Source: Motiliproteus sp047633175
Lineage (GTDB): Bacteria; Pseudomonadota; Gammaproteobacteria; Pseudomonadales; Balneatricaceae
Direction of reading: 5' to 3'
DNA: 64,000 nucleotides
NCBI GenBank assembly: GCA_047633175.1
Contig: JBLIEQ010000003.1
Span: forward strand, 134,837-198,836
The notes below the pieces were generated by a model, which searched no databases, had not been told where the DNA came from, and saw only the letters and a program-made list of their open reading frames with translations. The position numbers and the translations under genes are program-made. Positions 7,710-16,678 of the stretch are shown here, piece after piece (position 1 is the first letter of the stretch; each line of letters opens with the position of its first letter).

Positions 7710-9031
7710 CGGTCACTCTCCTGAAGTTGGCGCAGCACAGCCGCCACCGTATAAAAAGAACCCACGACCAACACCCGGTCACCCGGCTGACTCTGCGAGA
7801 GTGCCGCCTGACAAGCATCCCAGGGAGAGGCATAGCCGAGCCCATGCTGACCTTTGGGAAGCGCTGCAACCAGCTGTTCTGCACGACAGCCCCTGGGCAC
7901 CTGAAGGTCGGCCAATAACCAGTGATCGACAGCAGGGGCTAGTGCCTCCAGCGTCAGGGTACGCTCTTTATCCTCAAGCATCCCCAGCACACACCAGGTC
8001 CTACCGGTTATCGGCGTTAAGCGGCCGATAAGGTACGCTGCGGCATGCGGATTATGGGCAACATCCAAGATCAGTTCGCGTCCATCACGCTCGATACGTT
8101 GGCGCCTACCAACCAGGCGGGCAGCTGCCAACCCCTCACAGATACTGGACCGGCTGACGGCCAGGGGTAGCAGTGCGATCACCTGTAACGCCGTCGCTGC
8201 ATTTTCAAACGGCAGCTCTGGCATGGGTAACGCCTGGTACTCCAGCGCCTGGCCCTGGCCCGTCAGTCCAGACCAGCGCCACACCCCGGATGTAGAGTTA
8301 GATTTGGAGTCGGATTTGGAGCTGGCGCCGGATTCAGAGTCGGCGTATTGTTCGAAATCCCGACCCCAGTGATACAGGGGACAGCCCAGGGCCTCAGCGC
8401 GCGCCCTGATACTGGCGGGCAGATCTGACTCGCCATAGACGACAGGGATTGCAGGGCGCAGGATTCCGGCTTTTTCGTAGCCGACCGCTTCACGGTCATC
8501 TCCCAGCCAATCCTGATGATCCAGGGCAATAGTGGTGATCACGCTAATATCGGGATCGATGATATTGACCGCATCCAGCCTGCCACCCAGGCCCACCTCC
8601 AGCAGCATAAGATCGGGCTGCCACTGCCGGAACAACCAGAGGGCTGCGAGAGTACCCAATTCAAAATAGGTCAGCGTAACACCAACCTGCTGCCGAGCAT
8701 GCTCTACCGCAGCAAAAGCGCTACAAAGCTGCGCATCACTGGCGGGCTCGCCGTTAAGACAAATCCGCTCATTATAGTGCAGCAGATGCGGAGAGCTATA
8801 AGCCGCAACCCTGTAGCCCTCAAGTACCATAATTTTGCTGATATAAGCCTGGGTTGAGCCCTTGCCATTGGTTCCTGCCAGAGTAACGACTGGACAGGTC
8901 CAGCCCTGTATAAGCTGTAACTCGTCTGCAACCCGGGTGGTGCGGGTCAAGCCGAGTTCAATCTCGTCCGGATGACCCGCCTCGATATAACTCAGCCACT
9001 GTGCTAATGACATGGGGTCTGGTAACGACAT
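7706..9031 (-). CDS. folC: bifunctional dihydrofolate/folylpolyglutamate synthase
   Basis: Adds glutamate to dihydropteroate and polyglutamylates tetrahydrofolate. The 441 residues carry the Mur-ligase-type P-loop TLAGTNGKGS (about 50-59), the ligase core LLEVGLGGRLDAVN (about 144-157), and AHNPHAA in the C-terminal domain. A Ser/Lys/Asp-rich stretch between about residues 230 and 246 (ASSKSDSKSNSTSG) looks like an internal short-repeat expansion not typical of FolC. The first ATG is 8 nt after the accD stop without a clear ribosome site; a second in-frame ATG is six codons on. Translational coupling with accD is likely. Confidence 0.95.
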   Translation of the reverse strand: MSLPDPMSLAQWLSYIEAGHPDEIELGLTRTTRVADELQLIQGWTCPVVTLAGTNGKGSTQAYISKIMVLEGYRVAAYSSPHLLHYNERICLNGEPASDAQLCSAFAAVEHARQQVGVTLTYFELGTLAALWLFRQWQPDLMLLEVGLGGRLDAVNIIDPDISVITTIALDHQDWLGDDREAVGYEKAGILRPAIPVVYGESDLPASIRARAEALGCPLYHWGRDFEQYADSESGASSKSDSKSNSTSGVWRWSGLTGQGQALEYQALPMPELPFENAATALQVIALLPLAVSRSSICEGLAAARLVGRRQRIERDGRELILDVAHNPHAAAYLIGRLTPITGRTWCVLGMLEDKERTLTLEALAPAVDHWLLADLQVPRGCRAEQLVAALPKGQHGLGYASPWDACQAALSQSQPGDRVLVVGSFYTVAAVLRQLQESDR

Positions 9032-9039
9032 AAAACGAC

Positions 9040-9915
9040 TCAGGCGTCGACTTCAATAGCCGGCTGTTGCATTAACTTGGCGAGTATTGATGCCAATTTA
9101 ACTCGCATCTGATCACGCGCGATAATCATATCGATAGCGCCGTGCTCAAGCAGAAACTCGCTGCGCTGAAAACCTTCGGGCAATTTTTCGCGAACCGTCT
9201 GTTCAATAACCCGAGGACCGGCAAAACCGATCAACGCATTCGGCTCGGCCACGTTGAGATCACCCAGCATCGCAAGGCTCGCAGAGACTCCGCCAAACAC
9301 CGGATCGGTCAATACCGAGATATAGGGGATCCCTTCAGACTTCAGCTTCTCCAGCGCAGCACTGGTCTTGGCCATCTGCATCAGCGAAAATAACGCCTCC
9401 TGCATCCGCGCGCCGCCACTGGCCGCAAAACAGACCAGCGGGATCCGTTTTTCCAGACAGACATTAACTGCCCGTACAAAACGTTCACCGACCACCGCGC
9501 CCATAGAACCGCCCATAAACGAAAATTCAAACGCTACTGCGACCACATCCGCGCCATACAGCGTGGCTTTCATGGCAACCAGCGCATCTTTCTCGCCCGT
9601 TGCTTTTTGCGCGGCAACAAGTCGATCCTTATAGCGCTTAGAATCTTTAAATTTAAGCCTGTCGACGGGCTCGATATCGGCACCAATTTCGATCCGGTCG
9701 CCTTTGTCCAGAAACCAGTCCAGGCGCTGACGGGCATTCAGGCGCATATGATGTTTGCATTTGGTACAAACATTGAGGTTCTTGTCCAGCTCGGGGCGAT
9801 AGAGCACCGCCGCACATTTAGGACATTTCTTCCACAAACCCTCAGGAATATCGCTCTTCTTTCCAAACTCAGCACGGCCAAGAGAGGGGACGATCTTTTC
9901 TAGCCAGTTACTCAT
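9040..9915 (-). CDS. accD: acetyl-CoA carboxylase, carboxyltransferase beta subunit
   Basis: Half of the carboxyltransferase that makes malonyl-CoA for fatty acid synthesis, acting with AccA (not in this window). The 291 residues have the N-terminal four-cysteine zinc ribbon (CPKC about 31-34, CTKC about 54-57) and the crotonase-like core with FSFMGGSMGAVVGE, CFAASGGARMQE and VSVLTDPVFGGVSAS-like blocks. The upstream spacer lacks a clear ribosome site. It sits between trpA and folC, as in many gammaproteobacteria. Confidence 0.97.
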   Translation of the reverse strand: MSNWLEKIVPSLGRAEFGKKSDIPEGLWKKCPKCAAVLYRPELDKNLNVCTKCKHHMRLNARQRLDWFLDKGDRIEIGADIEPVDRLKFKDSKRYKDRLVAAQKATGEKDALVAMKATLYGADVVAVAFEFSFMGGSMGAVVGERFVRAVNVCLEKRIPLVCFAASGGARMQEALFSLMQMAKTSAALEKLKSEGIPYISVLTDPVFGGVSASLAMLGDLNVAEPNALIGFAGPRVIEQTVREKLPEGFQRSEFLLEHGAIDMIIARDQMRVKLASILAKLMQQPAIEVDA

Positions 9916-9987
9916 ATAGGGTTATCCACTCTTATCGACTGTTTATCGATTACTGATCACTAGGAGGTTGAAGACTCGTTCAGCGGC

Positions 9988-10794
9988 CTAAGCACAGTCC
10001 ATGGCAGCACGCATGGAGGCTACAATCTCGGCGACCGCAGCGGGAATCTGCTCGGGCTGATGTTGCAGTTCGGCAATCTTATTGACCAGTACGCTCCCGA
10101 CAATCACGCCCTCAGACACCCGGGCTACGGCTGCCGCCGAGACACTGTCACGGATACCAAAACCTACAGCGACGGGAACCTGAGTGTACTGCTTGATCTT
10201 GTTAACACTGTCTGCGACCGCATCGACGTCTAGCTCACTGGAACCGGTAACCCCTTTGACCGAAACATAATAGAGGTAGCCGCTGCCTGACCGGCAGATC
10301 AGTTCAGTACGTTCGGGGGTGGTGGTCGGCGACAGCAGGAAAATAGCATCGAGCCGATGCTCGCGCAGGCCTACACAGAAATCGACAGCCTCTTCGGGGG
10401 GCAGATCGACGGTCAGGACGCCATCCACACCTGACGCCGAGGCCTGCTCTAAGAAGCGGGCGTAACCGAGCGCCTCGATCGTATTGAGATAGCCCATCAG
10501 CACCACCGGCGTCGTCGCATCGACACTCCTGAACTCTTTGACCATCGCCAGCACATCGACCAGTCGGGTGCCATGACTCAGCGCGCGCTCGCAGGCCAGC
10601 TGGATCACCGGGCCATCGGCCATAGGATCGGAAAACGGCACACCCAGCTCAATAATATCGGCACCGGCCTCGACTAACGCATGCATCAGCCCGACCGTCA
10701 CACCAGGCACAGGATCTCCTGCCGTGATGTAGGGGATCAGTGCCTTGCGGCCCTTAGCCTGCAACCCTTGAAAACATGCTTGGATACGACTCAT
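9988..10794 (-). CDS. trpA: tryptophan synthase alpha subunit
   Basis: Cleaves indole-3-glycerol phosphate to indole, which is channelled to TrpB. The 268-residue TIM barrel shows the catalytic Glu in ELGVPFSDPMADGP (about residues 49-62), the second catalytic Asp in the PDLPPEE-like segment (VDLPPEEA), and the phosphate-binding VGFGI(R). The start is preceded by GAGG at good spacing. It lies 62 bp after trpB; the spacer contains a tandem 12-bp repeat. Confidence 0.97.
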   Translation of the reverse strand: MSRIQACFQGLQAKGRKALIPYITAGDPVPGVTVGLMHALVEAGADIIELGVPFSDPMADGPVIQLACERALSHGTRLVDVLAMVKEFRSVDATTPVVLMGYLNTIEALGYARFLEQASASGVDGVLTVDLPPEEAVDFCVGLREHRLDAIFLLSPTTTPERTELICRSGSGYLYYVSVKGVTGSSELDVDAVADSVNKIKQYTQVPVAVGFGIRDSVSAAAVARVSEGVIVGSVLVNKIAELQHQPEQIPAAVAEIVASMRAAMDCA

Positions 10795-10820
10795 TAAAAC
10801 CTCGATCTATTAACATTAAC

Positions 10821-10850
10821 GCCTGACTCACCGCCTGACTAACCGCTTGA
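10821..10850. repeat. 12-bp tandem repeat in the trpB-trpA spacer
   Basis: GCCTGACTCACC at 10821 is followed directly by GCCTGACTAACC at 10833 and a degraded third unit, GCTTGAGAG, at 10845. It lies just after the trpB stop codon. It is one of many short tandem arrays at gene ends in this window. Confidence 0.7.
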
Positions 10851-10856
10851 GAGAAC

Positions 10857-12077
10857 CTAAACAACGATGCCATCGATCTCAGCAACGGTATGGATGTCTT
10901 TATCTCCACGACCCGACAGATTGATCAGCAGGATCTGATCCTTGCCCATGGTTGGAGCCATCTTAATCGCTTCAGCGATCGCATGGCTCGATTCCAGCGC
11001 GGGCATAATCCCTTCAACCTGGGTCAGGGTCCGGAAGGCGGCAAGGGCCTCATCATCGTTGATGGCGACATATTCCGCGCGTCCGGTATCTTTCAACCAA
11101 GAATGTTCAGGCCCTACCCCGGGGTAATCCAGACCTGCCGAGACCGAATGGGTGGCGGCGATCTGGCCGGCGTCATCTTCCATCAGATAGGTACGATTAC
11201 CGTGCAGGACGCCCGGACGACCGGCACTTAGGGGCGCGGCATGCTGCCCGGTTTCGATGCCGAGACCGCCGGCTTCCACTCCGATCATACGAACAGAGAT
11301 ATCGGGTATAAAGGGATGAAACAGGCCTATGGCATTAGAGCCGCCGCCTACACAGGCGATCAGCGCATCCGGCAACTTGCCGGCCTGGGCTAAACACTGC
11401 TCGCGCGCTTCACGACCGATCACTGACTGAAAATCACGGACCATTTTTGGATAGGGGTGCGGGCCGGCCGCAGTACCTATAATGTAGAAGGTGGTATCTA
11501 TGTTAGTAACCCAGTCACGCATCGCCTCGTTCAGGGCATCTTTGAGGGTCTTGGTGCCGGATTCGACCGGGATCACCGTGGCGCCGAGCAGTTTCATCCG
11601 ATAGACATTGACCGTCTGCCGGCGGATATCTTCCGAACCCATGTACACCACACACTCCAGACCCAACCGGGCCGCAACGGTCGCGGTGGCCACACCATGC
11701 TGACCCGCACCTGTCTCGGCGATCACCCGAGGCTTGCCCATGTGCTTGGCCAGCAGGGCCTGACCGATAGTGTTGTTGATCTTGTGAGCGCCGGTATGAT
11801 TAAGGTCTTCACGCTTTAGATAGATCTGGGCACCGCCCAGCTCTCGACTCAGACGCTCGGCGTGATAGAGAGGCGAGGGACGGCCAACGTAATGGGCCAG
11901 ATCCTTATCGAAGGTCTCTTTAAAGTCCTGCGTTTGACTGAGCCGCTCATAAAGCTCGGTCAACTCCTCAAGTGCGCTGATCAATGTCTCGGATGCAAAC
12001 CGTCCGCCATAAGGACCGAAATGGCCCTGCGCATCGGGCAATTGCATCAGCTTCTGAATATCAATCTCTGTCACCAC
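10857..12077 (-). CDS. trpB: tryptophan synthase beta subunit
   Basis: PLP enzyme that joins indole and serine to give tryptophan. The 406 residues include the PLP lysine in HTGAHKINN (about residues 91-99), the GAGQHG loop, and the phosphate-binding CVGGGSNAIG. The start is one of two adjacent GTG codons (12077 or 12074), supported by GAGGTGG a few bases upstream; no ATG precedes the conserved region. It overlaps trpF by 17 nt, so the two are likely translationally coupled. Confidence 0.97.
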   Translation of the reverse strand: MVTEIDIQKLMQLPDAQGHFGPYGGRFASETLISALEELTELYERLSQTQDFKETFDKDLAHYVGRPSPLYHAERLSRELGGAQIYLKREDLNHTGAHKINNTIGQALLAKHMGKPRVIAETGAGQHGVATATVAARLGLECVVYMGSEDIRRQTVNVYRMKLLGATVIPVESGTKTLKDALNEAMRDWVTNIDTTFYIIGTAAGPHPYPKMVRDFQSVIGREAREQCLAQAGKLPDALIACVGGGSNAIGLFHPFIPDISVRMIGVEAGGLGIETGQHAAPLSAGRPGVLHGNRTYLMEDDAGQIAATHSVSAGLDYPGVGPEHSWLKDTGRAEYVAINDDEALAAFRTLTQVEGIMPALESSHAIAEAIKMAPTMGKDQILLINLSGRGDKDIHTVAEIDGIVV

Positions 12078-12687
12078 GAGCCACCTCTTGTATAAATCGT
12101 TCTACTAAATCAATGTCTTTAATGCCTTTGGCCGCTTCAACACCGCCACTGACATCTACCGCATAGGGCCGCACTGTACCGATGGCCCGGGCCACATTAT
12201 GGACGCCCAGCCCCCCCGCTAAAATCACCGGCAGAGGCAGATCCTCAGCCAGCAGTTGCCAGTCAAAGGTTTCACCCGTACCGCCCGGAACCCCCGCCTT
12301 GTAGGCATCGCAGAGTAATCCCCGGGCATCCTGATAGTGCGCCGCCTGCTGCTGCAGATTTAATTCCGGGCGTACCCGCACCGCCTTGATATAGGCGGTT
12401 CCGAATTGGCGACAGAACTGCGCGGGCTCATCGCCATGAAACTGCAGCAAGTCGATCGGCAGCTGCTGTAAAATCTGTTCTATTCGCGCAGGCTGTTCAT
12501 CGACGAATAATGCCGTTACAGTCACAAATGCAGGCAGAGCCGCACAGATCAATTGAGCCTGCTCGATCGACACCGCACGCGGGCTGGGAGGATAGAAGAC
12601 CAGGCCTATGCTGTCAGCCCCAGCCTGCGCGACACGACGCGCATCCTCGACCTGAGTCAGACCACAAATTTTGACCCGGGTTCTCAC
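12061..12687 (-). CDS. trpF: phosphoribosylanthranilate isomerase
   Basis: Isomerises phosphoribosylanthranilate in tryptophan synthesis. This 208-residue TIM barrel has the catalytic Cys in VKICGLT (residues ~5-11), the FVDE-containing strand, LLQFHGDE, the catalytic Asp in LLCDAYKAG, and the phosphate-binding LAGGL. The start is GTG (12687) with GGGGTGG upstream. It is stand-alone rather than fused to trpC, as in Pseudomonas. trpC, D, E and G are not in the window. Confidence 0.96.
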   Translation of the reverse strand: MRTRVKICGLTQVEDARRVAQAGADSIGLVFYPPSPRAVSIEQAQLICAALPAFVTVTALFVDEQPARIEQILQQLPIDLLQFHGDEPAQFCRQFGTAYIKAVRVRPELNLQQQAAHYQDARGLLCDAYKAGVPGGTGETFDWQLLAEDLPLPVILAGGLGVHNVARAIGTVRPYAVDVSGGVEAAKGIKDIDLVERFIQEVARGDRD

Positions 12688-12741
12688 CGTCTGCCACCCC
12701 GATTACAAAACGGAAATAGTACCAGAACGCTCTATGTTTGG

Positions 12742-13548
12742 TTAGTCGAACTGAGGTAAAAAAACCGGACCGAGCTCTGATTGCGGCAGTGCAAACTCTG
12801 CAGGGTACTTAACATCGACGAAGTAGAGACCAAACGGCTGCGCAGTCACCCCGCCTTTTCGCCGATCACGCGCATCCAATACCTCTTTAGCCCATTGAGG
12901 CTCTGCCTCTCCGGCACCAATCTTCATCAGAACTCCGGCGAAATTTCGAATCATGTGATGCAAGAAGGCATTGGCGCTGACATCGAGTACGATCAGATTT
13001 CCGATTCGACGAACCTCGAACCGCCTCACCTGCCGCACCGGACTTTTTGCCTGACAACCTGCCGCACGATAGGAGGAAAAGTCATGCTCACCGATCAAGA
13101 AATTTGCAGCCTGCTGCATCCGCTGCTCATCCAGCGGCTTATGGGTCCAGCTCAGCTGATGCTTAAGCAGCGCTGACTTCACGGGCGCACTATAGATAAC
13201 ATACCGGTAACGCCGCTCAAGCGCAGAAAATCGGGCGTGGAAATCATCAGAGACCGGCCTGGCCCAGCGGATATTGATATCGTAGGGCATGTTGGTATTG
13301 GCACCCAGCACCCAGGCCCGATCGTTACGAACCGCATGGGTATCCACATGGATAATCTGATAACAACCATGCACACCGGCATCGGTTCGTCCGGCACAAA
13401 TCACCTTGACCGGTTCGTTGGCGACCACTGACAGCCCCTGCTCCACAAAATCCTGAACACAGACCACGTCACCCGGCTGGCTCTGCCAGCCCCTGTAGGC
13501 ACTACCATCGTACTCGATACACATGGCATAACGAAAAAGAGGCAGCAT
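12742..13548 (-). CDS. truA: tRNA pseudouridine(38-40) synthase
   Basis: Converts uridines 38-40 of the tRNA anticodon arm to pseudouridine. The catalytic Asp lies in AGRTDAGVHG; FHARFSALERRYRYVIY and FLHHMIRNFAG-like blocks follow, as expected for TruA. I prefer the ATG at 13548 (268 residues) because AAGAGGCGG stands just before it. The open frame also begins at an ATG at 13578, which shares one base with the fimV stop (TAATG) and could allow coupled initiation with a 10-residue longer product. It follows fimV as in Pseudomonas. Confidence 0.95.
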   Translation of the reverse strand: MLPLFRYAMCIEYDGSAYRGWQSQPGDVVCVQDFVEQGLSVVANEPVKVICAGRTDAGVHGCYQIIHVDTHAVRNDRAWVLGANTNMPYDINIRWARPVSDDFHARFSALERRYRYVIYSAPVKSALLKHQLSWTHKPLDEQRMQQAANFLIGEHDFSSYRAAGCQAKSPVRQVRRFEVRRIGNLIVLDVSANAFLHHMIRNFAGVLMKIGAGEAEPQWAKEVLDARDRRKGGVTAQPFGLYFVDVKYPAEFALPQSELGPVFLPQFD

Positions 13549-13577
13549 AGCCGCCTCTTGAGATACAGCTTTACTCA

Positions 13578-16412
13578 TTAGCTTTTCAGACTTTCCAGTA
13601 ATTGCTTAGCTTCGGTTATCTGCTCAGGGGAGCCTTCTTCGATCACTTCCTGAAGGATATCACGAGCGCCCTCCTGATCCTCCATGTCGACATACGCCCG
13701 AGCCAGATCAATCTTGGTACCTATCTCATCTGTGCCATCGAGATAATCGATCTCGGCAACATCAGAATCCGTTTCTTGCAGCGCCAGGTCATTATCGGTA
13801 GACACCAGCAGCTGCTCCAACTCTGCCTCTAACTCCGCGTCATCGGCTTGGTCCAGGCCATCGTCCAGCGCCAGCGTTGATGGCTGAGGGGCTTGGGCTT
13901 GCGTCCCGCTCTTCGTATCTTCGACGACACCCTCAGGCTCATCGTCCTCATCATCCAGCTCGAACACGAACGTATCTACCGCGGCTTCTGCCGCGTCAGC
14001 GTCTTTGAGCGCACCTGGATCTTCATCGCTGGCAACATCGCTGGCAACATCGCTGGCAACATCGCTGGCAACATCGCTAACAACAGCGTCCAGATTCAGA
14101 TCTGCAATCGCCTCCGGCTCAAGGAACTCAGACAGCAGTTCTTCCTCGGCTGAGGGCTCCATCTCGTCGGCTGAGGGCTCCTCCGCGAGCAGCGCTTCGG
14201 ACGCACCCGATTCAGGGTCCTCCGTCTTTTCTGAAGCATTATTCAACAAGGCATCCAGAGTCTCATCATCTGAAGCCTCATCATCCGTCACCATGGCCAC
14301 CTGCTCTATTGCAGATGACTCATCCGTCAGCAGCTCATCCAGCTCGAAGCCAACCCCGTCTTCTTCAGAGAGAAGCGCATCCAGATCCGCACTTGAGTCA
14401 TCCTCGTCATCCTCGGAGAGCAGCGCATCCAGCTCAGAGCCCACAGCATCCTCGAGTTCCTGAGCCAGACCCTCTTCAGACTCGCTACTCTTTTCAGGCT
14501 CGTTACTCTTTTCAGGCTCGGCGTCAGACAATCCGCTCTCAGCAAGCAAGGCATCTAGATCACCATCAAAACCATCATCTGAATCCAGATCGGCAACAGC
14601 TATCTCATCGATCTCTGAAGCGACGTCCGAATCCCTCTGTGAACCCTCGTTCTCGTTCTCGTTCTCGTTCTCAGCCAGAAGAGAATCCAACCCTGTATCC
14701 AGATCAACATCTAGCTCAGCATCCAGCTCGGCAACAGCAACCTCAGCGTCCTCGACCTCATCAAAATCGGTCGACAGATCGTATTCATCATCATCTAACA
14801 GTGAATTGGAAAAATCAGACATCTGCAGGTCATCAATCACCGGTTCATCGAGTTTGAGATCTAGATCCAGATCTTCACCCAGGGCACTGTCGAGTTCATC
14901 ATCAGAGATAGAACCGAACTCGTCTTGCGGGCCGCTACTCTCGGTAGACATATTGAAGGGATCATTTAAATCCTCTTCGGTGAAGCGTTCATCAGCCCCC
15001 GCATCATCACGCGGACCCAACACTTCGGCGGCGACAGCCGTTGCGGCAACCTCTGGCGAAAGCTCCTTAGCCTGGGAGAGATCGACGCTTGCATCAGGCT
15101 CGTCAAGGGGCTCTTGCGCCTTACCGACATCTTCCTTCTTAGACTTACGCACCCAGATCAACAACCCGATCAGCAACGCAAGCAGGGCCGCACCCGCACC
15201 CGCAAGCCACTCAAAAGGCAGACGGGCAAGAGAGAACTCATCTGCCTCAGGCGCCTGCTGCTGCAGTGCCAACTTCTCCTGCAGCTCCGCAAGCTGCTGA
15301 TCTTTGAGTTCAACCAGGCGCTGCATCGATGCCATCTGCTCGCTTAAGCGGTCAAGACGATCAAACATCTCTACATTGTCGCGCTCAACTTTATTCAACC
15401 CTTCAAGGGTCACCACCAGCTGCTCTTCCAACTCCAGGTTCTTCGCTGCGATCTCGGCGGCCAGGGGCGATTCCAAAGCGGCTGTCGATGTTTCACTGGC
15501 AACGACGCCAGGCTTAGCAGGACGCGCCGGGGCCTCCTCTGCCACCTTGCTGACAATCCGCAGCTGAGAATCTTCGACAACCGCCTCACTGCGGGTACTG
15601 AGCGCCTCTTGAGCCGCATCGAGCCTGGCGGCTTCGGACTTTTCCGCGGCAGCCGCCGCACCCTTCCAGCGGCTGTTTTGGCGCTTCACCTCCTGCACCG
15701 AGTCCCGAACATTGAAATTGAGAATCTGCTCTTTACTGGGAATATCCAGCACCACGCCAGACTTGAGGCGGTTGATGTTGTTATTCATAAACGCATTAGG
15801 GTTCGCACGTTGAATAGCCAACATCATCTGCTGGGGGGTAATACTGGCATCAGGCAGCGTTTTTAATGCGATTTGCCATAAGGTATCGACCTTGGTAACG
15901 CGGTACTCTGTGGATCTGGAGGGCTGCGGCGATGGATCGGCTACTGTCGACATATCGCTGGACGAGGACTGAGCAACAGGCGCCTGCGGCTGACCCCGGG
16001 GCACAAGATCTTCGGCAGTAAACACCGGCGGGTCCAGCAGTACGGTATATTCACGCACCAACCGACCACTGGGCCAATTCACTTCGATCAAAAAATTAAG
16101 AAAGGGCTCTCGAATCGGCGCGCTGGTGGTCAGTACAAGCGTACCCTCGCCTCCAATGATATTGAGTTTGAAGCGGATATCGGACAGGATCGGCGTCGGT
16201 TTTACACCGGCAAGATAAAAGTCATCGGTGTTCGCCAGGCGAGTTTCAACCTGAGACGCATTCAAACCACGTAGCTGCAGAAGATCGATCTCTGCCTGCA
16301 ACGGTTGATTTAATGCCGAACTGACGGTCACCTCGCCCAGCCCTAAGGCATGGGCCTGCATCGAACCTAAGGCACTCATAATCGCCAGACTGATCACGCT
16401 TTTACGCAACAT
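13578..16412 (-). CDS. fimV: FimV-like polar hub protein
   Basis: A large acidic inner-membrane protein that in Pseudomonas and Vibrio organises the cell pole, type IV pili and cAMP/c-di-GMP signalling. Order: signal peptide (MLRKSVISLAIMSALGSMQA), the FimV N-terminal domain, a periplasmic LysM domain (about 170-225), a coiled coil (about 320-385), one membrane helix (about 400-422), a very acidic low-complexity cytoplasmic part, and the FimV C-terminal TPR-like motif (EIGTKIDLARAYVDMEDQEGA). ATG 16412 has AAGGGTG before it; an ATG seven codons earlier (16433) lacks one. The acidic part holds in-frame repeats: Ser-Asp-Val-Ala x4 and a Glu-Asn run. Confidence 0.92.
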   Translation of the reverse strand: MLRKSVISLAIMSALGSMQAHALGLGEVTVSSALNQPLQAEIDLLQLRGLNASQVETRLANTDDFYLAGVKPTPILSDIRFKLNIIGGEGTLVLTTSAPIREPFLNFLIEVNWPSGRLVREYTVLLDPPVFTAEDLVPRGQPQAPVAQSSSSDMSTVADPSPQPSRSTEYRVTKVDTLWQIALKTLPDASITPQQMMLAIQRANPNAFMNNNINRLKSGVVLDIPSKEQILNFNVRDSVQEVKRQNSRWKGAAAAAEKSEAARLDAAQEALSTRSEAVVEDSQLRIVSKVAEEAPARPAKPGVVASETSTAALESPLAAEIAAKNLELEEQLVVTLEGLNKVERDNVEMFDRLDRLSEQMASMQRLVELKDQQLAELQEKLALQQQAPEADEFSLARLPFEWLAGAGAALLALLIGLLIWVRKSKKEDVGKAQEPLDEPDASVDLSQAKELSPEVAATAVAAEVLGPRDDAGADERFTEEDLNDPFNMSTESSGPQDEFGSISDDELDSALGEDLDLDLKLDEPVIDDLQMSDFSNSLLDDDEYDLSTDFDEVEDAEVAVAELDAELDVDLDTGLDSLLAENENENENEGSQRDSDVASEIDEIAVADLDSDDGFDGDLDALLAESGLSDAEPEKSNEPEKSSESEEGLAQELEDAVGSELDALLSEDDEDDSSADLDALLSEEDGVGFELDELLTDESSAIEQVAMVTDDEASDDETLDALLNNASEKTEDPESGASEALLAEEPSADEMEPSAEEELLSEFLEPEAIADLNLDAVVSDVASDVASDVASDVASDEDPGALKDADAAEAAVDTFVFELDDEDDEPEGVVEDTKSGTQAQAPQPSTLALDDGLDQADDAELEAELEQLLVSTDNDLALQETDSDVAEIDYLDGTDEIGTKIDLARAYVDMEDQEGARDILQEVIEEGSPEQITEAKQLLESLKS
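14028..14087 (-). repeat. 12-bp in-frame tandem repeat inside fimV
   Basis: On the plus strand GCTGGCAACATC occurs four times in a row from 14028, with a fifth degenerate unit from 14076. Because the unit is 12 bp, expansion or contraction keeps the frame and adds or removes Ser-Asp-Val-Ala in the cytoplasmic acidic region. A separate 6-bp array (GTTCTC units, about 14649-14672) encodes the Glu-Asn run. Confidence 0.85.
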
Positions 16413-16624
16413 GCTCAACACCCTTATTTTCATCGCCGCGAATAATCAGTACGAAGCTTGGCCATATAAAGACAGGGGCAGTTATGGTCGCAACCCCTTC
16501 TTTTTCCATCTCTTGGACGAAATCGTTTTAAAGTATTAATTAAACGTCCGTGTTAATCAACAAAATCACTGCTGCAGCAGCCTCCTGGGAGACTGCTTAT
16601 CTGACTTTTCAGAAGACAGATAAA

Positions 16625-16657
16625 AAAACGGCCGCTGTATTTATCATCGGCCGTTTT
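16625..16657 (-). terminator. rho-independent terminator of asd
   Basis: AAAACGGCCG at 16625-16634 pairs with CGGCCGTTTT at 16648-16657 around a 13-nt loop, and on the minus strand a run of seven T follows. It lies 22 bp after the asd stop codon and separates the leu/asd unit from the fimV-to-metZ run. Confidence 0.85.
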
Positions 16658-16678
16658 AACAGGGACTAAACCTTCATA

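Noticed and set aside
12688..13030. trp leader or attenuator in the trpF-trpB-trpA unit
   Set aside because: No Trp-rich leader peptide or alternative hairpins before trpF; the genes are tightly packed behind truA.
14005..15300. Long Ser-rich plus-strand frames opposite fimV
   Set aside because: They are the reverse complement of the acidic Asp/Glu/Ala codons of fimV and lack ribosome sites.
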